Assembly: GCA_937899725.1 (NCBI GenBank)
Contig: CALCCA010000065.1
Coordinates: 51,185-115,184, forward strand
From: an uncultured Halomicronema sp.
GTDB taxonomy: Bacteria; Cyanobacteriota; Cyanobacteriia; Phormidesmidales; Phormidesmidaceae
Direction: 5' to 3'
Length of the DNA: 64,000 nucleotides
A program made the translations under genes and the position numbers. Below the pieces are notes generated by a model. The model was not told where the DNA came from. It searched no databases and saw only the letters and a list, made by a program, of their open reading frames with translations. Shown piece after piece: positions 53,387-62,993 of this stretch. Position 1 is the stretch's first letter, and each line of letters starts with the position of its first letter.

Positions 53387-54388
53387 CTAAAGCGCCTGTA
53401 GCGCTGGGGGCTGGTGTGCAAAATAGGCTTGAATAGATGCCGCGTCATCTTGGCCGAGCGTGATCTGCTGGTAAGCCGTGGACAGATTGCTGGAGAACAG
53501 GCCTTGAAAGAGATAGTCAGCATACTCGTCGGCAATCGTCGTTTGGGCGATCGCATCTGCCTCCGAGAGGTCTTGCGCTTGCCAGTCTAGGGCCAGGGTT
53601 TCTAAGTACGCGAGATAGCCCCGCAGCCTGTCAAAATCGGCGCGATCGCTAATGGGGCCGTGACCCGGTATCAACGTCGCCGTCGCATACGCCGTCGCCA
53701 ACTGTTCGAGAGTGGCCTGCCAAACTCGCAGGTTGCCATCGGCGGCGTAGGGCAACCGTTGCGTAAACAGCAAATCGCCCATGATCAGCACATCCGCATC
53801 GGGCACGTAGACGACCAGATCAGTGCCTCCCGTGTGCCCTTCAAATTCGACTAGCTGCACCGCGCGATCGCCCAGCCACAGCTCTCCAGGGCCGTTCACA
53901 ATCACATCTGGCGGAGTGGGATTCGGATCGGAATCGACGTTGCGCGTCAGCATCAAGTCCCGAATCGGGCCACGCCCCAGCGTGGCATAGCCCAAGGCAT
54001 CGCCAGCGGGATTGCCACCCGTGTGATCAAAGTGATAATGCGAATTGACCACATAACGAATCGGCTGCTCGGTCAAGGTGGCAACCGTCTCATACAACAG
54101 CGTCGCCAGCGCCTCGTTGTGGAAGGGATCAACGACCAAGACGCCGTCTGAGCCAATCACAATGCTGGCATTACAAATAGCGGTCGTCGCCGGTTCAGCC
54201 GGGGGAAAGTCGGTGCTGGCGATCAAACCATACACACCATCGGCCAGCTCTTCTACAGTCAGCCCGGCAACCTCTAGGGTCAGGTCAGTCGGCGCTTGAG
54301 CGGGGGTCGATAGCTGCAGTCCCACAATTGTGGCGAGGGTTACTACTGCCGCTGTCAAGCTCATGACCCATCGGCGCAAATGCTTCAT
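53387..54388 (-). CDS. exported metallo-beta-lactamase-fold hydrolase
   Basis: 333 residues with a signal peptide (MSLTAAVVTLATIVGLQLST, cleaved near PAQAP). The zinc motif HxHxDH is H117-Y-H119-F-D121-H122, further ligands lie in FEGHTGGT, MGDLLF and IPGHGPISD. The overall layout (short family with GLI..PHNEA and a C-terminal helical tail) is like the quinoprotein-relay/SoxH-type and related hydrolases rather than antibiotic-degrading enzymes. Substrate unknown. Ends in a short helical C-terminal domain. Confidence 0.88.
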   Translation of the reverse strand: MKHLRRWVMSLTAAVVTLATIVGLQLSTPAQAPTDLTLEVAGLTVEELADGVYGLIASTDFPPAEPATTAICNASIVIGSDGVLVVDPFHNEALATLLYETVATLTEQPIRYVVNSHYHFDHTGGNPAGDALGYATLGRGPIRDLMLTRNVDSDPNPTPPDVIVNGPGELWLGDRAVQLVEFEGHTGGTDLVVYVPDADVLIMGDLLFTQRLPYAADGNLRVWQATLEQLATAYATATLIPGHGPISDRADFDRLRGYLAYLETLALDWQAQDLSEADAIAQTTIADEYADYLFQGLFSSNLSTAYQQITLGQDDAASIQAYFAHQPPALQAL

Positions 54389-54589
54389 TTGATTACCTGA
54401 TCCTGAGGATTAGAGGTGAGTTTTCGATTGTTCCTATTGATACTACGTGGGTGGGCAGATGGCAATCGCTGCCGCCACGTTGAACGATCGCACCGCTCAA
54501 TGCGGGCTGCAGCGGGTCGGGTGTGCAGTCGGACACGAAAACGCGAGTTCGGCCTCTGGATCGGGCTGATCAGCTGATAATCTTCGCGA

Positions 54590-54808
54590 TTACTCTTCGA
54601 TAGTTAGTCTAGGCGGATTGCCCCGATGAGTCGCTGTGCGAATGCCCTGTGCCCCTTCGTGCACTAGATCTTCGACATAGCCCTGCCGGCAGCTTTTGGC
54701 TTCACGGGCGCTGTCAAACGGGCCAAAGAAATAAACGCATCGGGGGGCTTGGGTGTGCACCTTAACCCACCAGGGTCTGGGCGCGCTTGATGAGAAGAAT
54801 GGCCACAC
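54590..54808 (-). CDS. DUF1816 family protein
   Basis: 72 residues starting at GTG 54808. The domain is clear: WWVKVHTQAPRCVYFFGPFDSAREAKSCRQGYVEDLVHEGAQGI (residues 13-56). A small family in cyanobacteria of unknown function, often multi-copy; some relatives are fused to or found near phycobilisome linker proteins. Isolated here. Confidence 0.85.
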   Translation of the reverse strand: MWPFFSSSAPRPWWVKVHTQAPRCVYFFGPFDSAREAKSCRQGYVEDLVHEGAQGIRTATHRGNPPRLTIEE

Positions 54809-54919
54809 AACGACACCTGCAGCATCAACAATACCCTCAGGCTAGCGAATTGTAGATGAGGAACTTGTGAGGTTTCGGCAGCATTTGCCAAAGCGTTATC
54901 GTCCTGACCACTCCTTGAT

Positions 54920-55067
54920 TTAGGCCAGTTCTACGAATTACAGCTACACAGACAAGTCGGCTTTCTCCCTCGGGGAGACGCGATGCGAACGACTCTGCTC
55001 AGCCGACGTTCCTTGAGCGGAGTCGAAAGGAAGATTTGTAGCCCAGTTTCAGAGAATTGGTATTAGG
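54920..55067. repeat. MITE-like dispersed repeat, family B, copy 2
   Basis: Starts with TTAGGCCAGTTCTACGAATT and ends GAGAATTGGTATTAGG, so the ends are imperfect inverted repeats. The inner stem is kept: CGACTCTGCTCA pairs with TGAGCGGAGTCG with one G-U in place of a G-C of copy 1. This copy is about 45 bases shorter than B1, mostly in the loop region. Confidence 0.75.
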
Positions 55068-55132
55068 CCACCGAGCAGCACTCTCAGCGTCATCCACAAC
55101 AAAAAATATCCGGCTCAAAGCACCCGGTTTCT

Positions 55133-55243
55133 AGAGGCTGTCATCATTTAGCGGCTGAGTCCTAATGCCGAAAGTGGTTTAGCCTCTCGCCAGGTTTCCG
55201 GAGCGGGCGCGGCAATGCTCATACCGCAAGGCTTTCGGGTTTA
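55133..55243 (+). repeat. dispersed repeat, family A, copy 2
   Basis: Shares with copy 1 (read on its minus strand) CTGTCATC, CATTTAGCGGCTGAG, GGTTT, CATACCG and GGCTTTCGRGTTTRAT in order. The hairpin arms are less perfect here than in copy 1, so this copy looks older. Confidence 0.6.
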
Positions 55244-55554
55244 ATCCATAATGCACTCTGGGGTGAGAGCCACAACCGCCGGGATTTTTTTGATCGCAAC
55301 CGGGGGCCTGGGCACGTCATTTTTTGGCCGACTCTGAGCCTTTACGCGCACCCGCAAAGTGGCCCTGCAGTCTTTGCCTCACTGGACTAGCGGCTGTGAT
55401 ATGCGCTGATACGCCAATGAGTTGCCGAATAGTTTCGACAACAAAATAAATATTGCTTAATAACCTCTCAAGGATAAAAATACAGTCGGTTAAGCTTTTT
55501 TTCAGGATCGTCATTCGATTTCAAGTTTTCGCCGCGATAGGATTTTGAATTCGC

Positions 55555-58254
55555 ATGCAGAGTTATCCCTTTTGTGACATTGGCGATCGCCATCCTATCG
55601 CGACTGATTTGCGGCGTGATGAATCGCGTCTGAGTCGCACTGTTGATGCCTTACCGGCCTGTCTGGCTTACCTTGATGCCGATTTGCGCTATCGCTTTGT
55701 CAACGCCACCTATGAAGACTGGTTTCAATTAGAGCAGCATGCGATTAATGGTCAATACCTGTGGCAGGTCATCGGCGACATCGCCTATCGCCAGGTCAAA
55801 CCCTATGTTGACCGCGTCTTTGACGGTGAACAGGTGACCTATGAGACCGTACTGCCATACACCCAGGGGCGTCGTCATCTTCGGGTTACGCTGACGCCCG
55901 ATATGGATGGCCATGACCGCGTGCAAGGCTGCCACGCACTAATGGTAGACATCAGCGCTGATAAACAAATTGAGATTGCGCTGCGACGTAGTGAAGCAAA
56001 CCTCGCGAAAGCTCAAGAACTCGCCCACATTGGCAGTTGGGAGTTTGACTTGGCCACCCGCAAGACCCTGTGCTCGGCAGAAATGTTGCGATTGTTTGGG
56101 CTCAACCCGCACGCCCCCGCCCCAGAACTGTCACATCTTGCCCAGTTCTTTGCGCCCGAAACTTGGGCCCAAGTCAAGCAAACAATGCAGTGGGCGATCG
56201 CCACGGGCGACCCCCAACCCCTAGCCGGACAAATTAGGCGCCCTACGGGTGAGCGCCGTTACCTAGAGGGCACCAGCGAGGCCATTAAAAATGCCCAGGG
56301 CGAGGTCATCAAGCTACTGGGCACCGTCATGGATGTCACCGATCGCCAGCAGCGGCAAGATCAGCTGCGCCTGCTGGAATCAGTGGTGCTGCACGCGAAC
56401 GACGCCGTGTTGGTCACTGAGGCCGATCTGATTGAGCTGCCGGGGCCGCGCATTGTTTATGCCAATCCGGCATTTACGGCCATGACTGGCTACACCCAGG
56501 CCGAAATCGTGGGTCAAACGCCGCGCATTTTGCAAGGCCCGAAGACCGATCGCGCCAGCCTCGATCGCATTCGCGCCGCCCTGAAAACCCGTCAAAAAAT
56601 TCGTGAAGAACTGATCAACTACCGCCAAGACGGCACTGAGTTTTGGGTGGAGCTGGAGTTAGTGCCGATTACCATCGCCAACGCTAGGGGCCAACAGGTG
56701 CCCCATTTCGTTGCGATTCAGCGCGATATCACCGCCCGCAAACGCACGGAGCAATTGCTGCAAGAACAGGCCGAACTCATTGATATTGCAACGGATGCCT
56801 TTCTCGTGCGTGACCTCGAGAGTCGGCTGCTTTTTTGGAGTCGCGGGGCAGAACAGATCTACGGTTGGCAATCATCCGAAGTTCTGGGTCGCAATGTCGA
56901 TACGCTGCTCAACTCAGAACCGTTTCCCCAGGTGGAGGCCGCCTGGCAGACGGTGCTCAACCACGGGGAATGGCACGGGGAGCTGCAGAAATACACCAAG
57001 GCGAACAAGGTGCGCAGCATCGAGAGCCGTTGGACCCTGGTGCGCAACTCCGCCGGGCAGCCGGCAGCGGTCTTGTCGGTTGACACTGACATGACTGAAC
57101 GCAAGCAGTTAGAAGCCCAGCTGTTGCGGGCGCAGCGGCTCGAAAGTCTGGGCACGTTGGCCAGCGGCATCGCCCATGACCTGAATAATATTTTGACCCC
57201 AATTTTGGGCATCGCTCAGATTTTGCCCTACAAGCTCTCCGAGGATGATCCCACCACGGCGGAGCTGATCGATATCCTCGGCAACTCGGCCCATCGTGGG
57301 GCGGCCCTGTCGAAGCAAATTTTGGCTTTCGCCCAGGGGGCCACGAGCGACTTCACGGCCTTAAATATTGGCTATTTGCTGACTGAAATTAAGCGATTTG
57401 TGCGCAAAACCTTTCCGCCCGCGATCGCCATTCAAGTCCACCTGCCGCCAGATTTATGGATGCTCATGGGTGACGCCACCCATCTGTACCAGGTGTTGAT
57501 GAATCTGTGTGTGAATGCCAGAGACGCCATGCCTGCCGGTGGGGTGCTGTCGCTCTCCGCCCGCAATGCCTATCTCGATGCGGATGGCGCGGAGTCTGCG
57601 CCCGCCCGCGATCGCTCCTCCTACGTGGTGATTGACGTGACTGATACTGGTACCGGCATGCCGCCTGACTTGATCGACAAAGTTTTTGACCCGTTTTTTA
57701 CCACCAAAGACCCCGGCACTGGTACGGGCTTGGGGCTCTCAACCGTGGCGAGCATCGTCAAAAGCCACCAGGGACTGCTACAGGTCAACAGCGAGGTTGA
57801 TCAGGGCACGCACTTTACGATTGCCCTACCAGCGGCGGCGATCAAATCGCCCTCACCCGACAGCGAGCACGAATTACCCCTCGGGTCAGGGCAACTCATT
57901 TTGGTGGTAGACGATGAACCCCAAATTCGCTACGTCACCCGAGCCCTACTAGAAAGCCATAATTACCGGGTACTCACCGCCGCCGATGGGGTGGAAGCGA
58001 TCGCAGTGTACGAGGCGCGATCGACCGATATTGACGGCGTGCTGATGGATATGCGGATGCCGCGCATGTCCGGGGCGACAGCCCTCAAAACGCTGCAGCA
58101 GATCAACCCGCAGCTCAAAGCGGTGATGACCAGCGGGGTCGTGTCGGTCAATGAGCTGTCGAACCAGGCTGACCTCACGATTCATGCCTTTTTGCCGAAA
58201 CCCTACGCGGTTGAAGATTTGCTGCAGGCGATCCATAAGGCCCTCAATCGTTAA
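55555..58254 (+). CDS. hybrid sensor histidine kinase with four PAS domains and a receiver
   Basis: 899-residue soluble signalling protein. Order: four PAS/PAC units (about 25-135, 145-265, 270-400, 400-520, marked by VDISADKQ, VMDVTDRQQ, QRDITARKRT and DTDMTERKQL), the HisKA dimerisation domain with phospho-accepting H541 in GIAHDLNNILTP, the ATPase domain with NLCVNARDAMP, DTGTGMPPDLIDKVFDPFFTTK and GTGLGLSTV, and a C-terminal receiver with D832 in GVLMDMRMPRM and the acidic pair in VVDDEPQ. No membrane span and no output domain, so it passes its signal by phosphotransfer or acts as a cytoplasmic sensor of light, redox or ligand. Input is unknown: no Cys of the LOV type stands out. Confidence 0.95.
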   Translation: MQSYPFCDIGDRHPIATDLRRDESRLSRTVDALPACLAYLDADLRYRFVNATYEDWFQLEQHAINGQYLWQVIGDIAYRQVKPYVDRVFDGEQVTYETVLPYTQGRRHLRVTLTPDMDGHDRVQGCHALMVDISADKQIEIALRRSEANLAKAQELAHIGSWEFDLATRKTLCSAEMLRLFGLNPHAPAPELSHLAQFFAPETWAQVKQTMQWAIATGDPQPLAGQIRRPTGERRYLEGTSEAIKNAQGEVIKLLGTVMDVTDRQQRQDQLRLLESVVLHANDAVLVTEADLIELPGPRIVYANPAFTAMTGYTQAEIVGQTPRILQGPKTDRASLDRIRAALKTRQKIREELINYRQDGTEFWVELELVPITIANARGQQVPHFVAIQRDITARKRTEQLLQEQAELIDIATDAFLVRDLESRLLFWSRGAEQIYGWQSSEVLGRNVDTLLNSEPFPQVEAAWQTVLNHGEWHGELQKYTKANKVRSIESRWTLVRNSAGQPAAVLSVDTDMTERKQLEAQLLRAQRLESLGTLASGIAHDLNNILTPILGIAQILPYKLSEDDPTTAELIDILGNSAHRGAALSKQILAFAQGATSDFTALNIGYLLTEIKRFVRKTFPPAIAIQVHLPPDLWMLMGDATHLYQVLMNLCVNARDAMPAGGVLSLSARNAYLDADGAESAPARDRSSYVVIDVTDTGTGMPPDLIDKVFDPFFTTKDPGTGTGLGLSTVASIVKSHQGLLQVNSEVDQGTHFTIALPAAAIKSPSPDSEHELPLGSGQLILVVDDEPQIRYVTRALLESHNYRVLTAADGVEAIAVYEARSTDIDGVLMDMRMPRMSGATALKTLQQINPQLKAVMTSGVVSVNELSNQADLTIHAFLPKPYAVEDLLQAIHKALNR

Positions 58255-58319
58255 TGAGGTATCAGCGCTTAAGTAATATTTCCTGGAAGCGTGTCTGAGA
58301 GGCTACTGGTGAGCAGCTC

Positions 58320-59105
58320 TCACGACGCAGCGCTTTGCTGCCAGGCTTGCCACAGCGTATAGACAATCAGGATTGCCAGCAAGGCGCGAAAGAGTAGGGC
58401 AACGACGCGATCGGGCAGTTGGGGCAGGGCTCGGGTGCTGAGCTGAGCCCCCATCAGGCCGCCCAAGCCCAAGATAATGCCGCCGACCCACACCACATTG
58501 CCTTGAACCGCATGCCCGACAGTGGAGGCGATCGCGGTCAGCACAATTACCCCCAAGCTGGTTTGAATGGCTCGTTTAATGGTTTCTCCCAGCAGCAGCA
58601 TTTGCAAGGGCACCATGATGACCCCACCGCCAATGCCTAGCAGCCCAGCCAAAAAGCCTGCCACGCCGCCAGTGAGCAGTCGCGCCCCCACCGGATGAAT
58701 GCGAGGGGCTGGTGTGCCGTCGCTGTTGGGCGGCTGCGCCAGTCGCTTGCGCACCCCCACCAGATAGATATTGAGCGCCAGCAAAATAGCAAAGGCCACC
58801 AGCAACAGCGGCTCGGGCAGCCGGCTCGCGGTCAGCACCCCCAGCTGCGCTGTGATCATAGCGGGCAATCCTAACAGCGCCACGCGCTTAAAGTCGAGAT
58901 ACCCCATGCGCCAGTTTTGAAAACTGCCGGACAGTGACGTGATAATAATTGCCAGGCTGCTGGTGGCCACCGCTTGAATGGGGGCATAGCCGAGCGTAAT
59001 CAAAATCGGCACTAGCACCGTGCCGCCGCCAATGCCCAAAAAGCCGGCGAGCACCCCGGCAAACACCCCCGAAACGATAAACGCCCCCACCTGTATAACG
59101 GTCAT
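58320..59105 (-). CDS. TSUP family transporter (TauE/SafE)
   Basis: 261 residues from the ATG at 59105, with GGGGAG upstream. Eight spans in two repeats, each starting with a GIGGG motif: LGIGGGTVLVPILITLGY near residue 20 and LGIGGGVIMVPLQMLLL near residue 160. The family exports sulfite, sulfoacetate or related organosulfur anions, or takes up similar substrates; the actual substrate here is unknown. Convergent with the hybrid kinase gene. Confidence 0.9.
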   Translation of the reverse strand: MTVIQVGAFIVSGVFAGVLAGFLGIGGGTVLVPILITLGYAPIQAVATSSLAIIITSLSGSFQNWRMGYLDFKRVALLGLPAMITAQLGVLTASRLPEPLLLVAFAILLALNIYLVGVRKRLAQPPNSDGTPAPRIHPVGARLLTGGVAGFLAGLLGIGGGVIMVPLQMLLLGETIKRAIQTSLGVIVLTAIASTVGHAVQGNVVWVGGIILGLGGLMGAQLSTRALPQLPDRVVALLFRALLAILIVYTLWQAWQQSAAS

Positions 59106-59370
59106 AATCACTCCCCACTGCACAACAAACCACTGACATCATGCCTTGCCAGGTCACCCTCGCTGAGTCTTTAGTCAGTCTCTGGGCTAAGTGAGACAGA
59201 TTTGTTAGAGGCGAAATCTCAGAGTCCTGTGCCTGCTCTTGGTTACAGTAAGAGAACCTGAGTTCGGGATCAGGGCATCAGGCCCACTGACCCGCCGGTG
59301 GAGGCGACGATCCCCATATGTCACCGGATATCCGTCTGATATTCTTGCTCAATTTGTGGAGAATTGCCCC

Positions 59371-59631
59371 ATGCCCGATCGCTCGTTGATGTACGAAGAA
59401 GACAACTTTGTGTTGCTGATGCCGGGAGCCGCTGAGGAGATTTTGACTGCGGCGGAACTGCAGCAGCGGCTAGAGACGATTTTGGGCGATCGCCAGTCTG
59501 ACCTGCCCCGTGATCTGGCCAAACTCCCCACCGTTGAAGCCCAAGCAAAGTCACTGATAAACACCGCCTGCGATTTTGAGTTGCAGCCGGGTCAAACGAT
59601 GCAGTGGTTCGCTATCCGGTTAGAAAAATGA
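59371..59631 (+). CDS. CRR7-like NDH-1 assembly protein
   Basis: 86 residues from the ATG at 59371 (MPDRSLMYEEDNFVLLMPGA), with GGAG nine bases upstream; the longer open frame upstream is not family-like. The blocks EEILTAAELQQRLETILGDRQSDLPRDL and MQWFAIRLEK at the end match the CRR7 family, which in plants is needed to build the chloroplast NDH complex subcomplex A. In cyanobacteria the role is presumed similar. Confidence 0.8.
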   Translation: MPDRSLMYEEDNFVLLMPGAAEEILTAAELQQRLETILGDRQSDLPRDLAKLPTVEAQAKSLINTACDFELQPGQTMQWFAIRLEK

Positions 59632-59717
59632 ATGCCTGACTCAGCCCCCTGGCCCCACCGGTCAGGCGCGCATTGGGGAAAATTGGGTTCAGTAACGGGG
59701 TTTAGTCAGCAACAGAC

Positions 59718-59872
59718 CTAATACCCATTGGGCCAAGTAGCGCTGTATTGAAAAGGTCCCCCGCTGTCGCTGCCCCTACGCCCCCCGGGCAGGCTGCGCC
59801 ACAAAAAAGGGGGTTGGGGGATCGCCCCGGCAACTCTGTGTGTAGTCCAACCATCAGAGAATTGGTATAACA
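59718..59872. repeat. possible repeat of family B (ends only)
   Basis: Begins CCTAATACCCATTGGGCC and ends ATCAGAGAATTGGTATAAC, the terminal pattern of family B, but the interior (rich in C runs with GTCCCCCGCTG and GGGGGTTGGGGGA) is different. Perhaps a distinct MITE using the same ends. Confidence 0.45.
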
Positions 59873-59884
59873 ACTGGCTTCATG

Positions 59885-61255
59885 TCACTCAGCAGCACCG
59901 TCGTTTTGAGCGTCATCATCGCTCTCCTCAGCTGCTGGGACCGACTCTCCGGGCTCATCTGCCTCCACTGTTGGTCGATTCGACGCCTCACTCGTCGCCT
60001 CATCATCAAAAATATGCCAGGGCACCGTGGGATCTTCCGCCAGTTTGATGGCCACCTGAGCCGCACCGACCTGGTTGAGATGGCTCGGGTCAGCAAAAAT
60101 ATTATTCAAGTCGGGCCAGGCCTGCAGCAAATCAACCACCACAAAACCACCCTGCTCGGCCTCAGCCGCTAGATATTGCTGAAATGCCTGCTCGTAAAAC
60201 AGTCGCGTGTCGTCTAAATAGTCAGTGCTGAGAGGTAGATTGACGAACACCAGCGGAATGTCATTGCCCTGGGTAAATGTGGCGATCGCCCGAAAGGAGA
60301 CAGTCTGCACGCCGTCAAGGTTAAAGGCTTGGTAAGAAGAATCGTACCGCCCCGCTACGCGGGGAAAATTTTGATAGTAAATCGCCGGATCAAAAACGTC
60401 ACTCACCTCTAAAAAGCCATAGCCATTAATATCGGTCGCAATGGCTAAGTCAGCAGGCGCATCATCCACCACAGCCTCGCCATCGAGCCAACCAATATCG
60501 GGGCGATCGCCCGCTTCTAGCGCCTCATAACCCGGTGACTCCAGGATTCTGGCAAAGGTGCGATCGACCCGCCCGCTGTTGAACGATCGCGCGCCGCCCG
60601 CCCACACAATCAGGCGCGGCATCTGCTCGGGCGTGAGCAATCGCCGTAAGACAAAGCTCATCACCTGAGCCGTCGCCCCATTGACGGCAAACGTGTAGAC
60701 CTTGAGCGAGTCGATCCCCTGGGCTGACAATCGCTGCTGCAAAATCTGGGGGTTAACGCCCTGCAGCGCTCGCGAACTGCCAATCACCAACACATCAGGC
60801 TTCCCGAAGGTCGCAACATACGACAGATACACCGCTAATTGCTCATCCAGCACGGCGTTGCCCAAGGGCGGAAAGACCCGCTGCGCTCCGGCGGTTTCGA
60901 CGCGCGACAGGGCAATCTCCTGATTGATCAAATATTCACGGGTCTTGCGCTGGGCAAACAGCCACTGTGGGCTATCGGTTGGGACGGCCTGTAAGGCTTG
61001 AATCGCCTCCGACCAGGCCATTGCCACGGCACTCCACTCGGCAGCAGTCGTGGCGGATTGAGCTTGCTGGGCGGCGGTGGCGGCAGCTTCAAACGCCAGG
61101 GTGAGCGGAGATTTGTCGGCCTCAGCAGGCGCGCTGTCGGGGGCCACGTCGACCTCAGTGGGTGGTGGAGTGGCCGAGCAGGTCAGGCCCGCCAAGCCCC
61201 CACAGGCAACGACGCCTGCCACTGCCCATCTCAACCGTCGCTTGCCGTTTGCCAT
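59885..61255 (-). CDS. SGNH-hydrolase-like lipoprotein (DUF1574-like)
   Basis: 456 residues. N-terminus has a signal peptide with the lipobox-like GLTC, so the mature protein would be anchored to a membrane at Cys26. An Ala/Gln-rich helical stretch (60-130) leads to the SGNH core: block I DVLVIGSSRALQGVNPQIL, IVWAGGARSFNSGRVDRT, and block V DPSHLNQVGA with the catalytic Asp-His pair. Resembles cyanobacterial DUF1574 proteins and cell-wall or polysaccharide O-acyl esterases. The acidic C-terminal tail (about 420-456) is low-complexity. Activity inferred. Confidence 0.78.
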   Translation of the reverse strand: MANGKRRLRWAVAGVVACGGLAGLTCSATPPPTEVDVAPDSAPAEADKSPLTLAFEAAATAAQQAQSATTAAEWSAVAMAWSEAIQALQAVPTDSPQWLFAQRKTREYLINQEIALSRVETAGAQRVFPPLGNAVLDEQLAVYLSYVATFGKPDVLVIGSSRALQGVNPQILQQRLSAQGIDSLKVYTFAVNGATAQVMSFVLRRLLTPEQMPRLIVWAGGARSFNSGRVDRTFARILESPGYEALEAGDRPDIGWLDGEAVVDDAPADLAIATDINGYGFLEVSDVFDPAIYYQNFPRVAGRYDSSYQAFNLDGVQTVSFRAIATFTQGNDIPLVFVNLPLSTDYLDDTRLFYEQAFQQYLAAEAEQGGFVVVDLLQAWPDLNNIFADPSHLNQVGAAQVAIKLAEDPTVPWHIFDDEATSEASNRPTVEADEPGESVPAAEESDDDAQNDGAAE

Positions 61256-61323
61256 GGTCTTACACGCTGTAAAAGCTGCTGTTTTCAGTATCCAGTAGAA
61301 AGCCGCGAGTGAGTAGAGGGGAA

Positions 61324-62697
61324 TTAAATCTGGGCCAAAACCGGGGGTGAAACCGCCCGCTTGCCATTAAAAACCATCTCGACGTCACCTTTCATGCCGA
61401 GGGTGACGCCTCGCCGTTCAGGCGGTAAGGGGCGATCGCGAGTCAGCGCCAAGTCATAGTCGCTCAGCATAGTCCCCAGGGCAATTTTTAGCTCATACAG
61501 GGCCAGGGCATAGCCAACACAGCGCCGCGCCCCCGCCCCAAACGGCATAAACTCAAACGCTGAGAACTGCCGCTCTAAAAACCGCTCTGGCCGAAATTTG
61601 TCAGGCTCAGGATACAAATCTTCGCGGTGATGCAATAGGTAAATGCAGCCCACCAGCAGCGTGTTCGCAGCAATGGGATGCCCCATCAATTCCAATGGTT
61701 TATGGGTGAGGCGGGGAAAAGTCAGCATCGCCACTGGATAAATGCGCAGAGTCTCGTTGCAGACCGCGCTCAGATAGGGCAATTTGGTCAGAGCCAAGGC
61801 ATCATCGCCCGCGCCTGCCGCCGCCATCTCCTGCTGCACCTGCTCTTTGATGGCGGGCTGGTGGTGCGCCCAATATAGGCTCCAGGTGAGGGCCGTAGCG
61901 GTGGTTTCATGCCCTGCCACCAAGAGGGTCATCAGCTCATCGCGCAGTTCTTCGTCACTCAGGCCCTGGCCGTCTTCATCGGTGGTTTGCAACAGCAGGG
62001 ACAAAATATCGTCGCGGTCCGGGTCTGGCGCGGCGCGGCGATCGCTGATTTCGGCATAGAGCAGCGCATCAATCTCTTGGCTTTGCTGAGCCAGCTTCGC
62101 CCCCGGACTCCAGTCACCCAGATTGGTCTGCAACAGCGGAAAGAACACCACCGTTGAGGCCAGGGGACTGCTGAGCAGGTCAAGCCGTTCGGCCAGTAGG
62201 GTTTCAAGGCGGCGATAGCGCTCTCCCTCATGCAGACCAAAGATCGCCTGCAAAATCACCCGCATGGTGATTTTTTGCATGACGTCCCGCGCTCGAAAAG
62301 ACTGACCTACCGTCATCTCATCCATCAGCGATCGCGTAATGGTTTGAATCAAATCGGCATAAACCTTCAACCGTTCGCCGTGAAAGGGCGGCATGATCAG
62401 CTTGCGACGCTGCTGGTGCTGCTCGCCATTCAACAGAATGACCGAATGCTTGCCCAGCAGCGGCTCTAATATCTTGTTGGCATCGCCAGGGGCCGTGATG
62501 GCAGGCCCCATATCTTGGGTCAAGATGGTTTTAAGCGCCTCTGGATGGCTGACAAAGATCCAGTCCAGCAGCCCCCATTTCGCAAAAAAGAAGTCGCCAT
62601 AACGCCGAGCGTTAGCGGTCATGTAGGCCAGTGGTCGAAAGATCCAGTTAGCCAGCTGCAAGTATGGCCACGTTCGAGTTTGAGGAATCGTTGGCAT
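61324..62697 (-). CDS. cytochrome P450, CYP110-like
   Basis: Heme monooxygenase of 457 residues. I-helix oxygen-binding motif LVAGHETTATALTWSLYW near residue 270, ExxR in ETLRIYPVAML, and the heme-binding loop FMPFGAGARRCVGYALALYELK with the axial Cys near residue 405. The N-terminal AYMTANARRYGDFFFAKWGL region resembles the cyanobacterial CYP110 family, which oxidises fatty acids and hydrocarbons. No N-terminal membrane anchor. Start at ATG 62697, six bases after a GTG; the electron donor is not encoded here. Confidence 0.92.
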   Translation of the reverse strand: MPTIPQTRTWPYLQLANWIFRPLAYMTANARRYGDFFFAKWGLLDWIFVSHPEALKTILTQDMGPAITAPGDANKILEPLLGKHSVILLNGEQHQQRRKLIMPPFHGERLKVYADLIQTITRSLMDEMTVGQSFRARDVMQKITMRVILQAIFGLHEGERYRRLETLLAERLDLLSSPLASTVVFFPLLQTNLGDWSPGAKLAQQSQEIDALLYAEISDRRAAPDPDRDDILSLLLQTTDEDGQGLSDEELRDELMTLLVAGHETTATALTWSLYWAHHQPAIKEQVQQEMAAAGAGDDALALTKLPYLSAVCNETLRIYPVAMLTFPRLTHKPLELMGHPIAANTLLVGCIYLLHHREDLYPEPDKFRPERFLERQFSAFEFMPFGAGARRCVGYALALYELKIALGTMLSDYDLALTRDRPLPPERRGVTLGMKGDVEMVFNGKRAVSPPVLAQI

Positions 62698-62908
62698 GAT
62701 CACGAGAAAAAAGCACGTTTGGGTTTAGCTTAGCAAGCCGCTTTTCTAAAGGAGGGCAAAAGTGATCGCGCCCATCATTCGGCGGTGGCTCTGTCCTCGC
62801 CAGTTTGAATGCCGCCCAAAGCAGAAATCTGATCAGAACGATACAGCCAATCAGCAAGAGTGAATCAGCCGCTGCCCATGTCACCGTATTCCAGTCATGC
62901 TTCTTCAC
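62648..62908 (-). CDS. possible small membrane protein overlapping the P450 start
   Basis: 86-codon frame with one clear hydrophobic span (SLLLIGCIVLIRFLLWAAF) and a hydrophilic tail. It overlaps the first 50 bases of the P450 gene in another frame. No family is recognised and the start lacks a strong ribosome site; it may be a chance frame. Confidence 0.25.
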   Translation of the reverse strand: MKKHDWNTVTWAAADSLLLIGCIVLIRFLLWAAFKLARTEPPPNDGRDHFCPPLEKRLAKLNPNVLFSRDHANDSSNSNVAILAAG

Positions 62909-62993
62909 TACTCATTTAGGCACTGGTACCCTGTCAGGAATAAGAGGCCTCTAAAAGGTAGCTTTAGTAAAGCCACTAATATTGAGGGGAACC

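Larger units (their letters stand above)
54809..55554. other. intergenic region holding two dispersed repeats
   Basis: About 745 bases upstream of the hybrid kinase gene. It contains repeat B2 (54920-55067) and repeat A2 (55133-55243) almost back to back. The remaining 300 bases directly upstream of the kinase are unremarkable. Confidence 0.6.
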